Shown: positions 8,352-19,000 of the stretch, in pieces
Position numbering within the stretch: the stretch's first letter is position 1
How the letters are laid out: every line of letters starts with the position of its first letter
Source of the DNA: Gammaproteobacteria bacterium 42_54_T18
Lineage (GTDB): Bacteria; Pseudomonadota; Gammaproteobacteria; Pseudomonadales; Ketobacteraceae
Reading direction: 5' to 3'
Assembly (NCBI GenBank): GCA_002163245.1
Contig: MAAL01000163.1
Span: forward strand, 1 to 51,954
Length of the DNA: 51,954 nt
Program-made: the position numbers and the translations under genes
The notes under the pieces: generated by a model
Database searches by the model: none
Told to the model about the DNA's origin: nothing
The model's input: only the letters and a program-made list of their open reading frames with translations

Positions 8352-8917
8352 TACTTTACACCTTTTTCCCTAACCGTATCCCGTACAATGTCCCGCACCA
8401 TATATAGCGCTGCCAGTGCTCGCGCCTCCGTAAAGTCTTCCGCCTCAATCAACGCCCCCATATCTTCAAGACTATGTTCAATCACCTCTAACGGCTCAGG
8501 CTCATCCCCTTCGAGACGTTTTTCATACAGGTTTTCAGCTAACACTATATGAATGATATGACCCATATACCCCGGTGACAATGTTAACTGTTTTAATTCA
8601 GTAAATTTGTGCGCACCATAACCAACCTCTTCCATTAATTCTCGGTTTGCTGCCTCAAACACCGTCTCCCCCAAATCCATCGCTCCTTTGGGTAACGTTA
8701 ACTGATAATTTTCCGTACCGCAGGAATATTCTCGAATCAACAACACCGTTTTATCGTCCTTTAGAGCAACAATCATCACCGCAGGTATGGTCGGAGTTCG
8801 CAATCGCTCGTATTCTCGCTCCTCGCCATTAGAAAACTTAAGCTCAACACGCTCAATTCCAAATAATCGGCTCCGTGCAATCAGCTCTTTCTTTAAAATT
8901 TCGGGTTTTGTATGCAT
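8351..8917 (-). CDS. nudE: ADP compounds hydrolase NudE (Nudix)
   Basis: This 188-residue Nudix hydrolase is of NudE length and composition. The Nudix box runs from G78 to Y100 with the pattern G-x5-E, R92-E93, E96-E97 and G99, which binds the divalent metal. NudE cleaves ADP-ribose, Ap3A and NADH-type substrates to AMP plus a phosphorylated product in the cytoplasm. It is divergent from yrfG, a nucleotidase that could act on related nucleotides; the nudE-yrfG neighbourhood is conserved in gammaproteobacteria (known). It is coupled to the downstream AHSA1-like gene by a one-base overlap. Confidence 0.9.
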   Translation of the reverse strand: MHTKPEILKKELIARSRLFGIERVELKFSNGEEREYERLRTPTIPAVMIVALKDDKTVLLIREYSCGTENYQLTLPKGAMDLGETVFEAANRELMEEVGYGAHKFTELKQLTLSPGYMGHIIHIVLAENLYEKRLEGDEPEPLEVIEHSLEDMGALIEAEDFTEARALAALYMVRDIVRDTVREKGVK

Positions 8918-8997
8918 ACTGGTAGTTGCTCTATTAATTGCTCTGTTAGCTGCGTTACTTCTCTGCTTATATCATTTATTTTCTAGGAGATACCATC

Positions 8998-9669
8998 ATG
9001 ATCGACTGGGACCATATCGACACTGTATTGCTGGACATGGACGGCACTTTGTTGGACCTGTATTTTGATAACCACTTTTGGTTAGAGCATCTACCGACCC
9101 ATTATGCCAAGATCAACGATCTTACTCTTGAAAATGCAAAAGCCCAACTATATGAACAATTTAAGAGCCACCAAGGCACCTTAAATTGGTACTGCTTAGA
9201 CTTTTGGAGCGAAGAATTAGGCTTCGATGTTGCTGCACTTAAATTGGACGTTGCTCATTTAATTAGCCCCCGCCCAAATGCCATTACTTTTTTAAAGAAC
9301 GTAAAGGAATCTGGCCGACGAGCAATTCTTGTCACCAACGCGCACCGCAAGAGTTTAGAGCTAAAGTTAGAACGTACTGATATAGAACTTCACCTGGACG
9401 GCATTATCAGCTCTCACGATTTTGGTCTTCCCAAAGAAGATATGCTGTTTTGGGATGTACTCGCCCGAGAGATGCCCTATAACGAACAAAACACCTTATT
9501 AATTGATGACAACCTTACCGTGTTACGCTCTGCCAAAATGGCAGGAATTGGCCACACTTTGGCGATCCTTAAACCCGACAGTAAAAAACCTATCATAGAT
9601 ACACAAGAGTTTGTTCCCATTGACTGTTTTAGCTCTATAATGCCTCCCCCATTAAAACAGTTCGCTTAA
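8998..9669 (+). CDS. yrfG: GMP/IMP nucleotidase YrfG-like (HAD superfamily)
   Basis: This 223-residue HAD hydrolase has motif I LLDMDGTLLD with nucleophile D13 and acid D15, motif II ILVTNAH, and motif III/IV around DFGLPKEDMLFW and TLLIDDNLTVLRSAKMAGI. Length and sequence pattern fit YrfG, which dephosphorylates GMP and IMP. An AGGAG ribosome site precedes the ATG. It heads a co-directional run with hslR and hslO, as in enterobacteria and pseudomonads. Confidence 0.9.
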   Translation: MIDWDHIDTVLLDMDGTLLDLYFDNHFWLEHLPTHYAKINDLTLENAKAQLYEQFKSHQGTLNWYCLDFWSEELGFDVAALKLDVAHLISPRPNAITFLKNVKESGRRAILVTNAHRKSLELKLERTDIELHLDGIISSHDFGLPKEDMLFWDVLAREMPYNEQNTLLIDDNLTVLRSAKMAGIGHTLAILKPDSKKPIIDTQEFVPIDCFSSIMPPPLKQFA

Positions 9670-9699
9670 TAGCACCTGTAACTTGACCCACACATAGCT

Positions 9700-10146
9700 A
9701 TGTCGAAATCATCGAAACAAGCTGGCAATGCCAGCTCCACGCAAAACAACAACATGTTAAAAGTACGCCTCGACAAATGGTTATGGGCCGCTCGATTCTA
9801 CAAAACGCGTAGCATCGCTAAAGATATGATTGATGGTGGTAAAGTTCACTATGAAGGCCAGCGGGTAAAGCCAAGCAAAGAAGTTTCCCTTGATGCCATT
9901 ATTCGCTTACGTCAAAGCAACGACGAGAAAACGATTATTATCACCAAAATAAGTGATAAACGCGGCAATGCCACAATGGCAGCCGAGCTCTATAAAGAAA
10001 CCGAAGAAAGCATCACTGAGCGAGAACAAAGCTCAGAACAAAGGCGCCTACAACGTAGTGCCCAAAGCGGCCTCACTAGCGAAGGGCGCCCCACCAAAAA
10101 GCAACGCCGTAAAATCATTCAGTTTAACCAGCAATCACAGGACTAA
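9700..10146 (+). CDS. hslR: Ribosome-associated heat shock protein Hsp15
   Basis: The product is a small basic protein of 148 residues with an N-terminal S4 RNA-binding domain (VRLDKWLWAARFYKTRSIAKDMIDGGKVHYEGQ split around residues 21-55) and a charged, arginine/lysine-rich C-terminal tail ending in KKQRRKIIQF. Hsp15 binds free 50S subunits carrying a nascent chain and helps recycle stalled subunits. It lies 30 bp after yrfG and 2 bp before hslO, clearly the same operon. Confidence 0.93.
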   Translation: MSKSSKQAGNASSTQNNNMLKVRLDKWLWAARFYKTRSIAKDMIDGGKVHYEGQRVKPSKEVSLDAIIRLRQSNDEKTIIITKISDKRGNATMAAELYKETEESITEREQSSEQRRLQRSAQSGLTSEGRPTKKQRRKIIQFNQQSQD

Positions 10147-10148
10147 CT

Positions 10149-11048
10149 ATGCAACACCAAGATACCAGCCAACGTTTTATGATCGACAACAGTTCGATTC
10201 GTGGAGAATGGTGCCGAATAGAGTCTACTTATCAAACGGTTATAGCAAAACACGACTACCCTCTCGCTGTACGAGGGTTGCTGGGTGAAATGATGGCGGC
10301 CGCTATCATGCTGAGTTCCACATTAAAATTTGAAGGTCGCCTAACATTACAAGCCAGAGGTAATGGTCCTGTTCAACTTGCAACAGTTGAATGTACCCAC
10401 GACAAACAGCTACGTGCAGTTGCTCGCTGGCAAGGAGAGACAGACAACCTTACGTTTAACCAATTGCTGGACTCTGCAAATCTTGCCATTACTATCGAAC
10501 CGTCCAAAGGTGAGAGCTACCAGGGGATCGTGTCACTAGAGCAAGAAAACCTGAGTCGCTGCCTAGAGCACTACTTTCAACAATCAGAGCAATTAGATAC
10601 GCGCATCTGGCTTAACGAAGGGGACGGTCGCGCTGCTGGATTTATGATCCAGGTATTACCATACAACTCAACTGATAGCGCAATGTTAGACAAATCTGAA
10701 GATGACAAAGCAGAAGACTGGAATCGTGCCGTCGCCCTTGCTGACACGCTAAAAGCTGAAGAGCACCTTTCCCTATCTATAGAAGAATTACTACATCGCC
10801 TCTATCACGAAGAGTCAGTCAGGTTGTTTGATGCACACCCTATAGACTTTAAATGCTCATGCAGCCGCGAACGTATGAGCAAAGCACTAGTCTCTGTTGG
10901 CAAAGGTGAGTTAGACGATATCTTGGTCGAACAAGATCAAATAACCATGAATTGTGAGTTTTGCAACGCTAGTCATATCTTCGACAAAATGGACGTTCAT
11001 ATGCTATTTGAGGCTTCTAACCCCAACAATGATACCAATACCCATTAG
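10149..11048 (+). CDS. hslO: Redox-regulated chaperone Hsp33
   Basis: The product has 299 residues. The C-terminal redox switch carries the four zinc-binding cysteines in the expected CxC ... CxxC arrangement: C236 and C238 (FKCSCSRERM), then C269 and C272 (MNCEFCNASH). The N-terminal part contains the conserved RGEWCRIESTYQ and LLGEMMAAAIMLSSTLKF segments of the substrate-binding fold. Hsp33 is activated by oxidative disulfide formation and unfolding and holds unfolded proteins during oxidative stress. It starts 2 bp after hslR. Confidence 0.95.
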   Translation: MQHQDTSQRFMIDNSSIRGEWCRIESTYQTVIAKHDYPLAVRGLLGEMMAAAIMLSSTLKFEGRLTLQARGNGPVQLATVECTHDKQLRAVARWQGETDNLTFNQLLDSANLAITIEPSKGESYQGIVSLEQENLSRCLEHYFQQSEQLDTRIWLNEGDGRAAGFMIQVLPYNSTDSAMLDKSEDDKAEDWNRAVALADTLKAEEHLSLSIEELLHRLYHEESVRLFDAHPIDFKCSCSRERMSKALVSVGKGELDDILVEQDQITMNCEFCNASHIFDKMDVHMLFEASNPNNDTNTH

Positions 11049-11540
11049 CCGTATTTATACTGGGTATTTTGTGGGTGTATAAAGTGTAAGCGCTGTTTTC
11101 ATAGTAGCCGACTTAAATTCAGAATCGAAAATCATTAGCATTTAGATTTAAAACCAAAATACCCATAAAACTCAATAGCTTGCAACAAAGTAAGCGCCTA
11201 CTCTCGAAAGAAAAATATCACAACACCCGCGCCAGAATGTCATATTTAAAAGAAAAACGAACCCTTAGCGAAAATGGAAAGGTTTAGCCTTTTCCGTGCG
11301 AATTTGCCATACTAGCGCACCCAGAAATTCAGTCAGTGTGATTGAGCGACAAACAGACAGCTAAATATGCTTCCGTTTGCCAAAGCGCTACATCTGCCAC
11401 CAGTTTGCAACCCAAACACCGGGCAGATAAACACTCTGACACATACAGTGAATCAAGCCATAGCATTATTGAATTCACCGTACACGACAGTATTATTTTT
11501 TGATTAAACATCGGCCAAAAGCCGTGAGGACTTAGGAACA
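11049..11540. promoter_or_regulatory. hslO-pckA intergenic region with candidate pckA promoter
   Basis: This gap of 492 bp has no credible gene. A candidate sigma-70 promoter for pckA is TTGAAT (11469-11474), a 16-bp spacer, then TATTAT (11491-11496). The leader would be about 40 nt, ending in an AGGAAC ribosome site before ATG 11541. No obvious hslO terminator is visible after 11048. Confidence 0.4.
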
Positions 11541-13085
11541 ATGACTCAATCACCTACGATCTACACTGATCTAAGCACCGCTCAATTGGTCGAAGAGGCC
11601 CTAGAACGCAAAGAAGGCCGTCTATCAGACAATGGAGCCTTCGTTGCCAACACAGGTGTTCGCACCGGACGCTCTCCTCTTGATCGTTTTATCGTAGATG
11701 AGCCTAGCACTAGCGATGCCATTCACTGGGGTCCAGTTAACCGTAAATTTGACGCTGCTAAATTTGATGCTTTATGGGATCGCGTTGAAGCACACGTTGC
11801 TACGGCTGATAGTTTTATTTCTAACCTGCACGTTGGCGCAGCTGTTGATCACTACATTCCAGTTAAAGTGACAACACAAACTGCATGGCACAATCTATTT
11901 GGCCGCAACTTGTTCATTGAACCTGAACAGTTCAATCCTAAAGACAAAGAGCAGTGGCAGATCCTTCATGCCCCTACTTTTGAATGTGAGCCTGAGCGTG
12001 ACGGAACTAACAGCGATGGCTGTGTAATTCTTAACTTCGCTGCTCGCAAAGTATTACTTGCTGGTATGCGTTACGCCGGTGAAATGAAGAAAGCGATGTT
12101 CTCTGTACAGAACTTCCTTCTTCCTGAAAAATCCGTTCTTCCTATGCACTGTGCATCAAACGTTGGTGAAGATGGCGATGTAGCCTTGTTCTTCGGTTTG
12201 TCTGGCACAGGTAAAACCACTCTTTCTGCTGATCCTGAGCGTTACCTTATTGGTGATGACGAGCATGGCTGGGCTAAAGGGGCTGTATTTAATATCGAAG
12301 GTGGTTGTTACGCTAAAACAATCGACCTTAGCAAGAAGAACGAGCCTGTTATCTGGGACGCAATCAAGTTTGGTACTGTGCTAGAAAACGTTGTTATCAA
12401 CGAAGAAACTCGCACTGCAGACTACAACGATACTTCATTAACGCAAAACACCCGTGCAGCATATCCTCTTGAGCACGTTGGCAAGCGTTGTGAAGCTAAC
12501 CAAGCGGGCGAGCCTGCACACGTTATCTTCCTAACATGTGACTTAAACGGCGTTATCCCTCCTGTTTCTCGCCTTAACGAAGAAGCAGCAGCTTACCACT
12601 TCCTTAGCGGTTACACTGCGCTAGTAGGAAGCACCGAGATGGGTTCTGGTGGCGGTATCAAGTCTACGTTCAGCACATGTTTTGGTGCTCCGTTCTTCCC
12701 ACGTCCAGCCGGCGTGTACGCAGAACTACTTATTAAGCGAATCAAAGAGTTCGGCAGCAAGGTTTACTTGGTAAACACTGGCTGGACTGGCGGTCCTCAC
12801 GGAACAGGGAATCGTTTCGACATTCCAACAACCCGTGCTGTTATCCGCGGCATCCTTACTGGCGCCCTTGATGACGCTGAGACTCAGCACATCGACATTC
12901 TTAACCTAGACGTTCCTGTTGAGGTTGAAGGTGTTGAGACTAAGTTGCTTGTTCCTCAGAAAACTTGGGCAGATCAGGAAGCTTACGTTGAACGTGCGAC
13001 TGACCTAGCTAACCAGTTTACAGCGAACTTTGAAAAGTACGATGTATCTGACGCAATCAAAAATGCTGGACCTTCTGCGAAGTAA
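11541..13085 (+). CDS. pckA: Phosphoenolpyruvate carboxykinase (ATP)
   Basis: This 514-residue cytoplasmic enzyme converts oxaloacetate plus ATP to phosphoenolpyruvate plus CO2, the entry step of gluconeogenesis. It shows the ATP-type PEPCK signatures: the N-terminal [14 protein letters not shown], the P-loop [14 protein letters not shown] (about residues 218-231), the metal-binding LIGDDEHGW just after it, and [10 protein letters not shown] plus [10 protein letters not shown] in the C-terminal half. Length fits the family. It follows hslO on the same strand, an order also known from Pseudomonas, but the large gap suggests its own promoter. Confidence 0.97.
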   Translation: MTQSPTIYTDLSTAQLVEEALERKEGRLSDNGAFVANTGVRTGRSPLDRFIVDEPSTSDAIHWGPVNRKFDAAKFDALWDRVEAHVATADSFISNLHVGAAVDHYIPVKVTTQTAWHNLFGRNLFIEPEQFNPKDKEQWQILHAPTFECEPERDGTNSDGCVILNFAARKVLLAGMRYAGEMKKAMFSVQNFLLPEKSVLPMHCASNVGEDGDVALFFGLSGTGKTTLSADPERYLIGDDEHGWAKGAVFNIEGGCYAKTIDLSKKNEPVIWDAIKFGTVLENVVINEETRTADYNDTSLTQNTRAAYPLEHVGKRCEANQAGEPAHVIFLTCDLNGVIPPVSRLNEEAAAYHFLSGYTALVGSTEMGSGGGIKSTFSTCFGAPFFPRPAGVYAELLIKRIKEFGSKVYLVNTGWTGGPHGTGNRFDIPTTRAVIRGILTGALDDAETQHIDILNLDVPVEVEGVETKLLVPQKTWADQEAYVERATDLANQFTANFEKYDVSDAIKNAGPSAK

Positions 13086-13100
13086 TACTTCCAGAAATGT

Positions 13101-13144
13101 CACGCATAAAGAAGCCGCTCTTATGAGCGGTTTTTTTATGCGTG
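13101..13144 (+). terminator. pckA intrinsic terminator
   Basis: The core stem CCGCTC/GAGCGG has a TTAT loop and is followed by seven T. The flanks also pair (CACGCATAAA at 13101 with TTTATGCGTG), giving a long hairpin just after the pckA stop. Confidence 0.9.
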
Positions 13145-13196
13145 AGCAAAACAACACCCTGCAACACCAGAACACCCTAACCAACAGGCAGCCCTA

Positions 13197-14402
13197 ATGA
13201 GCGAAACAGACCATTCGACGGACAACGCAGAAAACAGCCGAGACAATCAATTTGAATCCGCCTTTGGCCACGCTACGTTAGAGCGCTATCCGCTACAAAA
13301 AAGAACACCCATGCGAGCCTGGAGCGCAGCCGATGAATTAGCACTTGCTCATTTAAACGAGCATATTGAACCAACAAAACACCTTCGAATTCTCACCATA
13401 AACGACAACTGTGGTGCACTTGGGTTACCATTGCTTGGGCTCACCGCTAGCACTCACGTTGCCTGCTGGTCTGACTCAGTTTCCAGTCAGAAAGCAATTG
13501 AGCGTAATGCTGAGCGTAATTTCGCACAAATTAAAGCGCGTAATTCCCAGCAAACGGTTCCCACCCTCATTCCCAGCACCCAGAAACCTGACGGTCTTTT
13601 CGACATTGTATTAATTCAAGTCCCCAAAACGTTATCTCTTTTGGAATACCAACTTCGGGCCTTACGTGAACATCTAACAAGTAACAGCATCATTATTGGC
13701 TGCGGCATGGTGAAACATTTACAACATTCATTCACCGAGCTTTTTGAGCAATTAATTGGCCCCACTGTTACGTCATTAGCAAAAAAGAAAGCACGGCTTA
13801 TTTTACCCGCATTCAACCCTGACCTTGATCTGCCGCCAACACCCAAGGTTAATCAATACAGCTTAGAAGAATGGCCCATTACACTGACCAATCTAAGCAA
13901 TGTGTTTGCTCAAAACAAATTGGATATTGGTACCCGTTTTTTCTTGCCCCACCTGGGCGCAGACCAAAAACACATTCGTACGATTTTTGACGTAGGTTGC
14001 GGCAACGGTGCTCTCGGGATCGCCGCTAGCCAAATGAATAAAGATGCGCATATTTTATTCTGTGACGAATCCTACCTTGCAGTAAAAAGCGCAGAGCAAT
14101 CATTTCACGATAACAATATCAGCAACCCAGCTAGCTTTAAGGCAATGGATTGTTTATCTGACGAACAACAAAAAGCCGACCTGATTCTTTGCAACCCGCC
14201 CTTCCATCAAAACAACACCGTTGGCACTCATATCGCTCTAAGAATGTTTCAACAAGCGCAACAACACCTTACAGAACAGGGTGAATTACGCGTTATTGGC
14301 AATCGCCACCTCGACTACCACATCCCTCTCAAAAGGTTGTTTAAAACCGTTAATATATTAGGTAGCAACAAGAAATTCTCAATCTATCAAGCGCTAAACT
14401 AA
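13197..14402 (+). CDS. rlmG: 23S rRNA (guanine1835-N2)-methyltransferase RlmG-like
   Basis: This 401-residue two-domain methyltransferase belongs to the RsmC/RlmG group. The C-terminal domain has the SAM-binding motif IFDVGCGNGALGIAA (about residues 262-276) and the catalytic NPPF motif in LILCNPPFHQ, typical of N2-guanine methylation. The N-terminal domain is a degenerate methyltransferase fold starting LERYPLQKRTPMRAWSAADE. The sequence DIGTRFFLPHL and the ending RVIGNRHLDYH favour RlmG over RsmC. RlmG modifies G1835 of 23S rRNA. Confidence 0.85.
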   Translation: MSETDHSTDNAENSRDNQFESAFGHATLERYPLQKRTPMRAWSAADELALAHLNEHIEPTKHLRILTINDNCGALGLPLLGLTASTHVACWSDSVSSQKAIERNAERNFAQIKARNSQQTVPTLIPSTQKPDGLFDIVLIQVPKTLSLLEYQLRALREHLTSNSIIIGCGMVKHLQHSFTELFEQLIGPTVTSLAKKKARLILPAFNPDLDLPPTPKVNQYSLEEWPITLTNLSNVFAQNKLDIGTRFFLPHLGADQKHIRTIFDVGCGNGALGIAASQMNKDAHILFCDESYLAVKSAEQSFHDNNISNPASFKAMDCLSDEQQKADLILCNPPFHQNNTVGTHIALRMFQQAQQHLTEQGELRVIGNRHLDYHIPLKRLFKTVNILGSNKKFSIYQALN

Positions 14403-14421
14403 GCTAACCGAGTGGATAGTT

Positions 14422-15030
14422 ATGGACGCTAAATTAACACGACTTAGACAGAGCATCGAACAACTTAGCCCCATTTCAGATGCAGCCTGGCAAGAAATGG
14501 CAGGTTTGTTCTCCCCTCTTTCACTTAACGCTGAACAATATTTTGTCAGGGCAGGGCAACAAGCATCCTCCATTGCTTTTCTTATTTCTGGGGCAATGCG
14601 GGAATACTTTATTACCCTTGAAGGTAAAGAATATAATAAGGCGTTTATTTTTAACGGTGATGCAACAGGGTCCTTATTTGATCTGCTCAGCCAACAACCT
14701 TCCATTGCATCCATTCAGGCCACCACTCAAACCGAACTTCTTGTAGCCGACTACCAGGCTTTTTCTAAGCTCTATGATCGTTTCCCTTGCTGTCAGCGAC
14801 TAGGCCGATTACACGCACAACATATGTTTATGTTAAAAGCCCGTCGTGAATATGAATTTTTAACCCTCGACGCCCTTGCTCGCTATCAATCCTTATTATC
14901 TAGACACCCAGACATAGAGCAATATGTCCCTCAATATCATATTGCGAGTTACCTAGGCATCACCCCTGTTGCACTCAGTCGTATCAAGAAACAGCACTCG
15001 CTTAATTCCACCAACACCCCACCCATATAA
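14422..15030 (+). CDS. Crp/Fnr-family transcriptional regulator
   Basis: The product has 202 residues. The N-terminal cyclic-nucleotide-binding-like beta domain spans about residues 20-125 (EQYFVRAGQQASSIAFLISGAMREYF) and a C-terminal helix-turn-helix is at YHIASYLGITPVALSRIKKQ. It lacks the N-terminal cysteine cluster of FNR, so it is not an oxygen-sensing Fe-S regulator. It resembles the branch of small Crp-like regulators whose effectors are mostly unknown. It starts 19 bp after rlmG and is followed after 77 bp by a membrane protein gene that it may regulate (inference). Confidence 0.85.
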   Translation: MDAKLTRLRQSIEQLSPISDAAWQEMAGLFSPLSLNAEQYFVRAGQQASSIAFLISGAMREYFITLEGKEYNKAFIFNGDATGSLFDLLSQQPSIASIQATTQTELLVADYQAFSKLYDRFPCCQRLGRLHAQHMFMLKARREYEFLTLDALARYQSLLSRHPDIEQYVPQYHIASYLGITPVALSRIKKQHSLNSTNTPPI

Positions 15031-15107
15031 ACCTAGGTTAATGAACCTTCTGATCATTGTGAATATATTGGCCATGACCAACACAACCAGCCAGGGAATC
15101 ATTAACA

Positions 15108-15797
15108 ATGGATATACATCGATATTTATACACAACCGCGCTTAGTGCAGGCAGCCTTCTGATTATCATAGTGCTCTACGGCATTAACGCAGGGGTATCA
15201 CAGCAAACATTTGAAATCATCCAAACCACATCAAACTACACAGAAGCCTTACTTAACGCTGCCACGCCACTGCGAATTATCTTAGGCTTAGACAACATCT
15301 TTATCGCCCTCTACACCACAACAATCATTCTTCTTGTAATGGCCCTAAAAAACTCACAAAACCTGTTATTGCTAGGCATCGTATTGATAGCAGGCCTCAG
15401 CGGAGGAGCGCTCGACTATCTCGAGAACCATCACATACTAACCATGCTCACCGCAGCCGAACTAGGGATACCTCTTGAAAGCTCGGAAATCAAACAACAG
15501 ATGGTTTCTAGCATGTTAAAATGGCACCTTGCGTACTTTGGATTTTTTCTTGTCGCCTACGTCATTCAGCCGCAAAACATCATAGAGAAACTGTTTCGAT
15601 GGTGCCTGTTTTATATCCAACTCCCTGTCGGTGTATTCTTTTATGTGACATCTCCATTCTTAAACGGAGCAATCGATGACTACCTTTTCTACCTGCGTTA
15701 CATGAACCTTATTCTTGGATTCTTCTTTTTTGCTTTTATTTTTTATCAACGCTCTATTCAGCCATCCACTCATCAAAACCTCCAACTAACTGAATAA
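15108..15797 (+). CDS. Multi-pass membrane protein of unknown function
   Basis: The product has 229 residues with about six predicted membrane segments (near residues 8-25, 60-80, 85-103, 143-160, 172-190 and 200-215) and no soluble domain. I do not recognise the family; the arrangement loosely recalls DUF4386-type proteins often found next to small transcriptional regulators. An AGGGA-type ribosome site lies upstream of ATG 15108. It sits between the Crp-like regulator and the vgrG promoter region. Confidence 0.6.
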   Translation: MDIHRYLYTTALSAGSLLIIIVLYGINAGVSQQTFEIIQTTSNYTEALLNAATPLRIILGLDNIFIALYTTTIILLVMALKNSQNLLLLGIVLIAGLSGGALDYLENHHILTMLTAAELGIPLESSEIKQQMVSSMLKWHLAYFGFFLVAYVIQPQNIIEKLFRWCLFYIQLPVGVFFYVTSPFLNGAIDDYLFYLRYMNLILGFFFFAFIFYQRSIQPSTHQNLQLTE

Positions 15798-15892
15798 CAA
15801 CAGGATAACAACAAGAAATTGAGCGGTGACAACAACTCACCTTAAGGAACCCTATCGCAAAACACGCCCAAACCCTCAACAACACGCATCCT

Positions 15893-15946
15893 TATATAGC
15901 TAAAAGATCTGTTTTTGGGGATAATGGCGGCCATTATAGCTATATA
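15893..15946. promoter_or_regulatory. Nested palindromes upstream of vgrG
   Basis: Two inverted repeats are nested. The outer arms TATATAGCTA (15893-15902) and TAGCTATATA (15937-15946) flank an inner ATAATGG-CGG-CCATTAT (15921-15937). Further TCTAGCTAA / TCTAGTTAA direct repeats follow before the vgrG ribosome site. Their position about 75-125 bp upstream of vgrG suggests an operator or promoter region. The binding factor is unknown. Confidence 0.45.
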
Positions 15947-16019
15947 CAATTATGCCTAGCTCTAGCTAAATTGAAGTCTTGCCAAGTCTAGTTAAGTTAC
16001 GCCAAATCAAGGAGGATAT

Positions 16020-19000
16020 ATGGCCAATAGCAGTCGTTTTGTTTTTACGCTTATTGGTAGCGACACACCGTTACGTGTCACAGAATTTGATGGCCAAGAG
16101 AGCCTATCAACGCCTTTTCAATGGAACGTTACCGTTGCCTCTGAAGATGCCAACCTTGATCTGCGCAACTTAATCAACAAATCTGCCGTATTAACGCTGT
16201 TGGGCGAAGAAGCCAACCCTGCAGAGCGCTTAATACACGGATTTATCAGCGCCGCGTCATACCTCGGCACTGACAATCGCTTTTCTTTGTATCAGCTTAC
16301 ACTTACACCACAGCTAAGCTATTTTGAACACCGATCGGGTCACCGCATTTTTCAAGATATGTCCGTACCGGATATCATTAAACAGTTATTTTCTGACGCA
16401 AAAATACCTGGCGACCAAATACAGTGGAAATTAAAAAAGACCTATCAAGCTCGAACCTATTGCGTACAGTACGATGAAAATGAACTCAGCTTTATGTCAC
16501 GCCTACTCGCTGAAGAAGGTATTCATTACCACTTTACCCACCACCTAGATCGTCACGTCATAGTACTATCGGATAACAACACCACCTTTAAAGCCAATAG
16601 TAATGCCCCTACACTTCCCTATATTCAAGAACAAAGCCGTGCCTACGGGGAATCAAGTGCCTACCGGTTTGAGCTGAATAGAAAAGTCACCGCCAACAAT
16701 AGCACTCTCATCGACTTTACGTTCACAGCCCCTAAAAATGCATTAACCGCCAACGCCAGCAACGACGCAGGGAACCGCCAAGTTGCCAGCTACCCTGGCA
16801 AGTTTCCCAGTCGAGACAATGGCGGAAGCGGACAACATTACGCTGCAACGCGCTTATCACAATTACAACACCTCCAGGAGCACGCCATAGCGGACACCAA
16901 TAGCTTATTGATGTCTGGCACTCGTTTTACCCTGAACGGCGCTACCAATGCTAGTTGGAATCAGGACTACCTCATTCTTGATATCCACCACAAAGGCACA
17001 CAACCACAGGCCTTAGAAGAATACGCATCCGCATCAGCCTGTACCTACAGCAACAACATCACCTGCATTCCATCTGGTACAACCTATCGTCCAGAACAAA
17101 AACACCTTAAAAGACCCGATGCTCAAGGCACTACGCCAGCAATTATCACTGGCCCCGCAGGCGAAGAAATCTATACCGACCAATACGGGCGAGTGAAAGT
17201 CCAATTCCCTTGGGATCGCGAAGGATCAGGTATTGAAACCAGCTCATGTTGGCTGCGCGTTAAACAAGGGTGGGCCGGGGTTGAATACGGATCTAACAAC
17301 ATTCCTAGAATTGGCCAAGAAGTCATTGTGAGTTATGAAAACTCCGACCCTGACAGACCATTGGTTACGGGCCGCGTTTACAATGGTAAAAACACGCCCC
17401 CCTATGCACTACCTGCCCACAAAACACGTACCGCATTAAAAACCCAATCCAGCCTCAAGGGTGATGGCTACAACGAATTTCGTATCGAAGATAAAAAAGG
17501 CCAAGAGCAACTATTTATCCACGGTGAAAAAGATATGGATATCCATATCAAACAGGATAAAAAATCCCTTATTCAAAACAATCACCATGTCACCGTTGAT
17601 GGCAGCCATTACCAACAACAAAACCAGCTTCATCAAACTATCGGTGGTGCCAATAACGAGAAAGCAGGAAAACAACTTTCCCTCTCCGTTAGCAAAGATA
17701 TCACTATTAAAATATCTGGAGCCAAAGCCGTACAATCCGGTAATGCGCTATACATTAAGTCTGGCATGAAAGCGGTATTAGATGCAGGGCAACAGTTAAT
17801 ATTAAAAGCTGGAGCAGGAACGGTTGTTTTGGATCCTTCCGGTGTATCCATTACCGGCCCCATTGTTACCATTAACGAAGGTGGTGGTGGTGGAAGTGCC
17901 AGCGCAGCATCCCCAACCTCTCCCGCGGCACCGGTAGAAGCGGATAAGAATAAAGCTGGGCAGAACTTCAAATCAAGTTCAACGGGTATACCACCATTGC
18001 CACCAGGTGACGCTGCCATAAAACAAGCATCAGCCCAAGCAATTAACTTTCGCATCGCATCAAAAACACGCGCACCAGTAGTCAGTATTCCTGCGCCACC
18101 GAACACAAAGAAAGCGAAGCCAACAACAAAACAAAATGGCACTGTCAGCAAGGCATCGGTCACACCAATTATTGCCCCCATTGTCGCCAGCAACATTCCT
18201 AGCAAGGTACAAGAAAAAAATTGGTTACAGCTTCATTTACACTGGGACGACAAACACAAAACCCCGATAAAACAGCAGGACTACACCCTCTACCTTGCAG
18301 ATGGCAGCACTCGATCCGGCACCCTGGATGACAAAGGCCAGGCTTTTGAAGAGAATTTACCTGAAGGTACGGTGAGCGTTGAATACACCCACCAACCAAC
18401 GGCAGCCACAAAAACTCAATCCCTTATTGACCAGCTAGACACGACCTTAAAAAATCTCACTGATGAGATGCTATGCAATAAAGAAATACAAGAATTGGTA
18501 GAAAATGATATTCCCGCTACAGAAAATGGCTGGATCTATGCCGAAGCTGCAATAAATGCTGGCTGGGATACATCTGAGGACCTTCCGTCCTTTAACACCA
18601 TGACTAGCAGAGGCTTGTACAAAGCAGGCACACCTTACCTGGATTTATTGGAAGACATAGAAACCGGTAACATTAGAGAAATTCAACGTAAATACGAAGA
18701 TGCCTCTGCTGCGGGCCATACCACTTATACTCCCGCTGATGAAAGTGCAGAAGCCATCAACCTTCTCATGCGAAATATTGAAGTCCGCCAACTATTAACG
18801 GATTTTGTCGATGACTACTGGCACGCATTGTTTGGCATGCAATCAACAGAAAATCTTGCCGCGTTAGTGAATGAAATTGTTATCAGCATATTTTCAGAAG
18901 GCGTAAATGCCCCACTGTTAAACGCAACATTCCCGCAAGTCATTCAACAACAATTACAAAATGCGGGTCAACAACTTGCCGATATCGCCAAAGGTCTAAA

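Noticed and set aside
11329-11553. 74-codon minus-strand frame upstream of pckA
   Set aside because: Overlaps the candidate pckA promoter and the pckA start and has no protein-like features.
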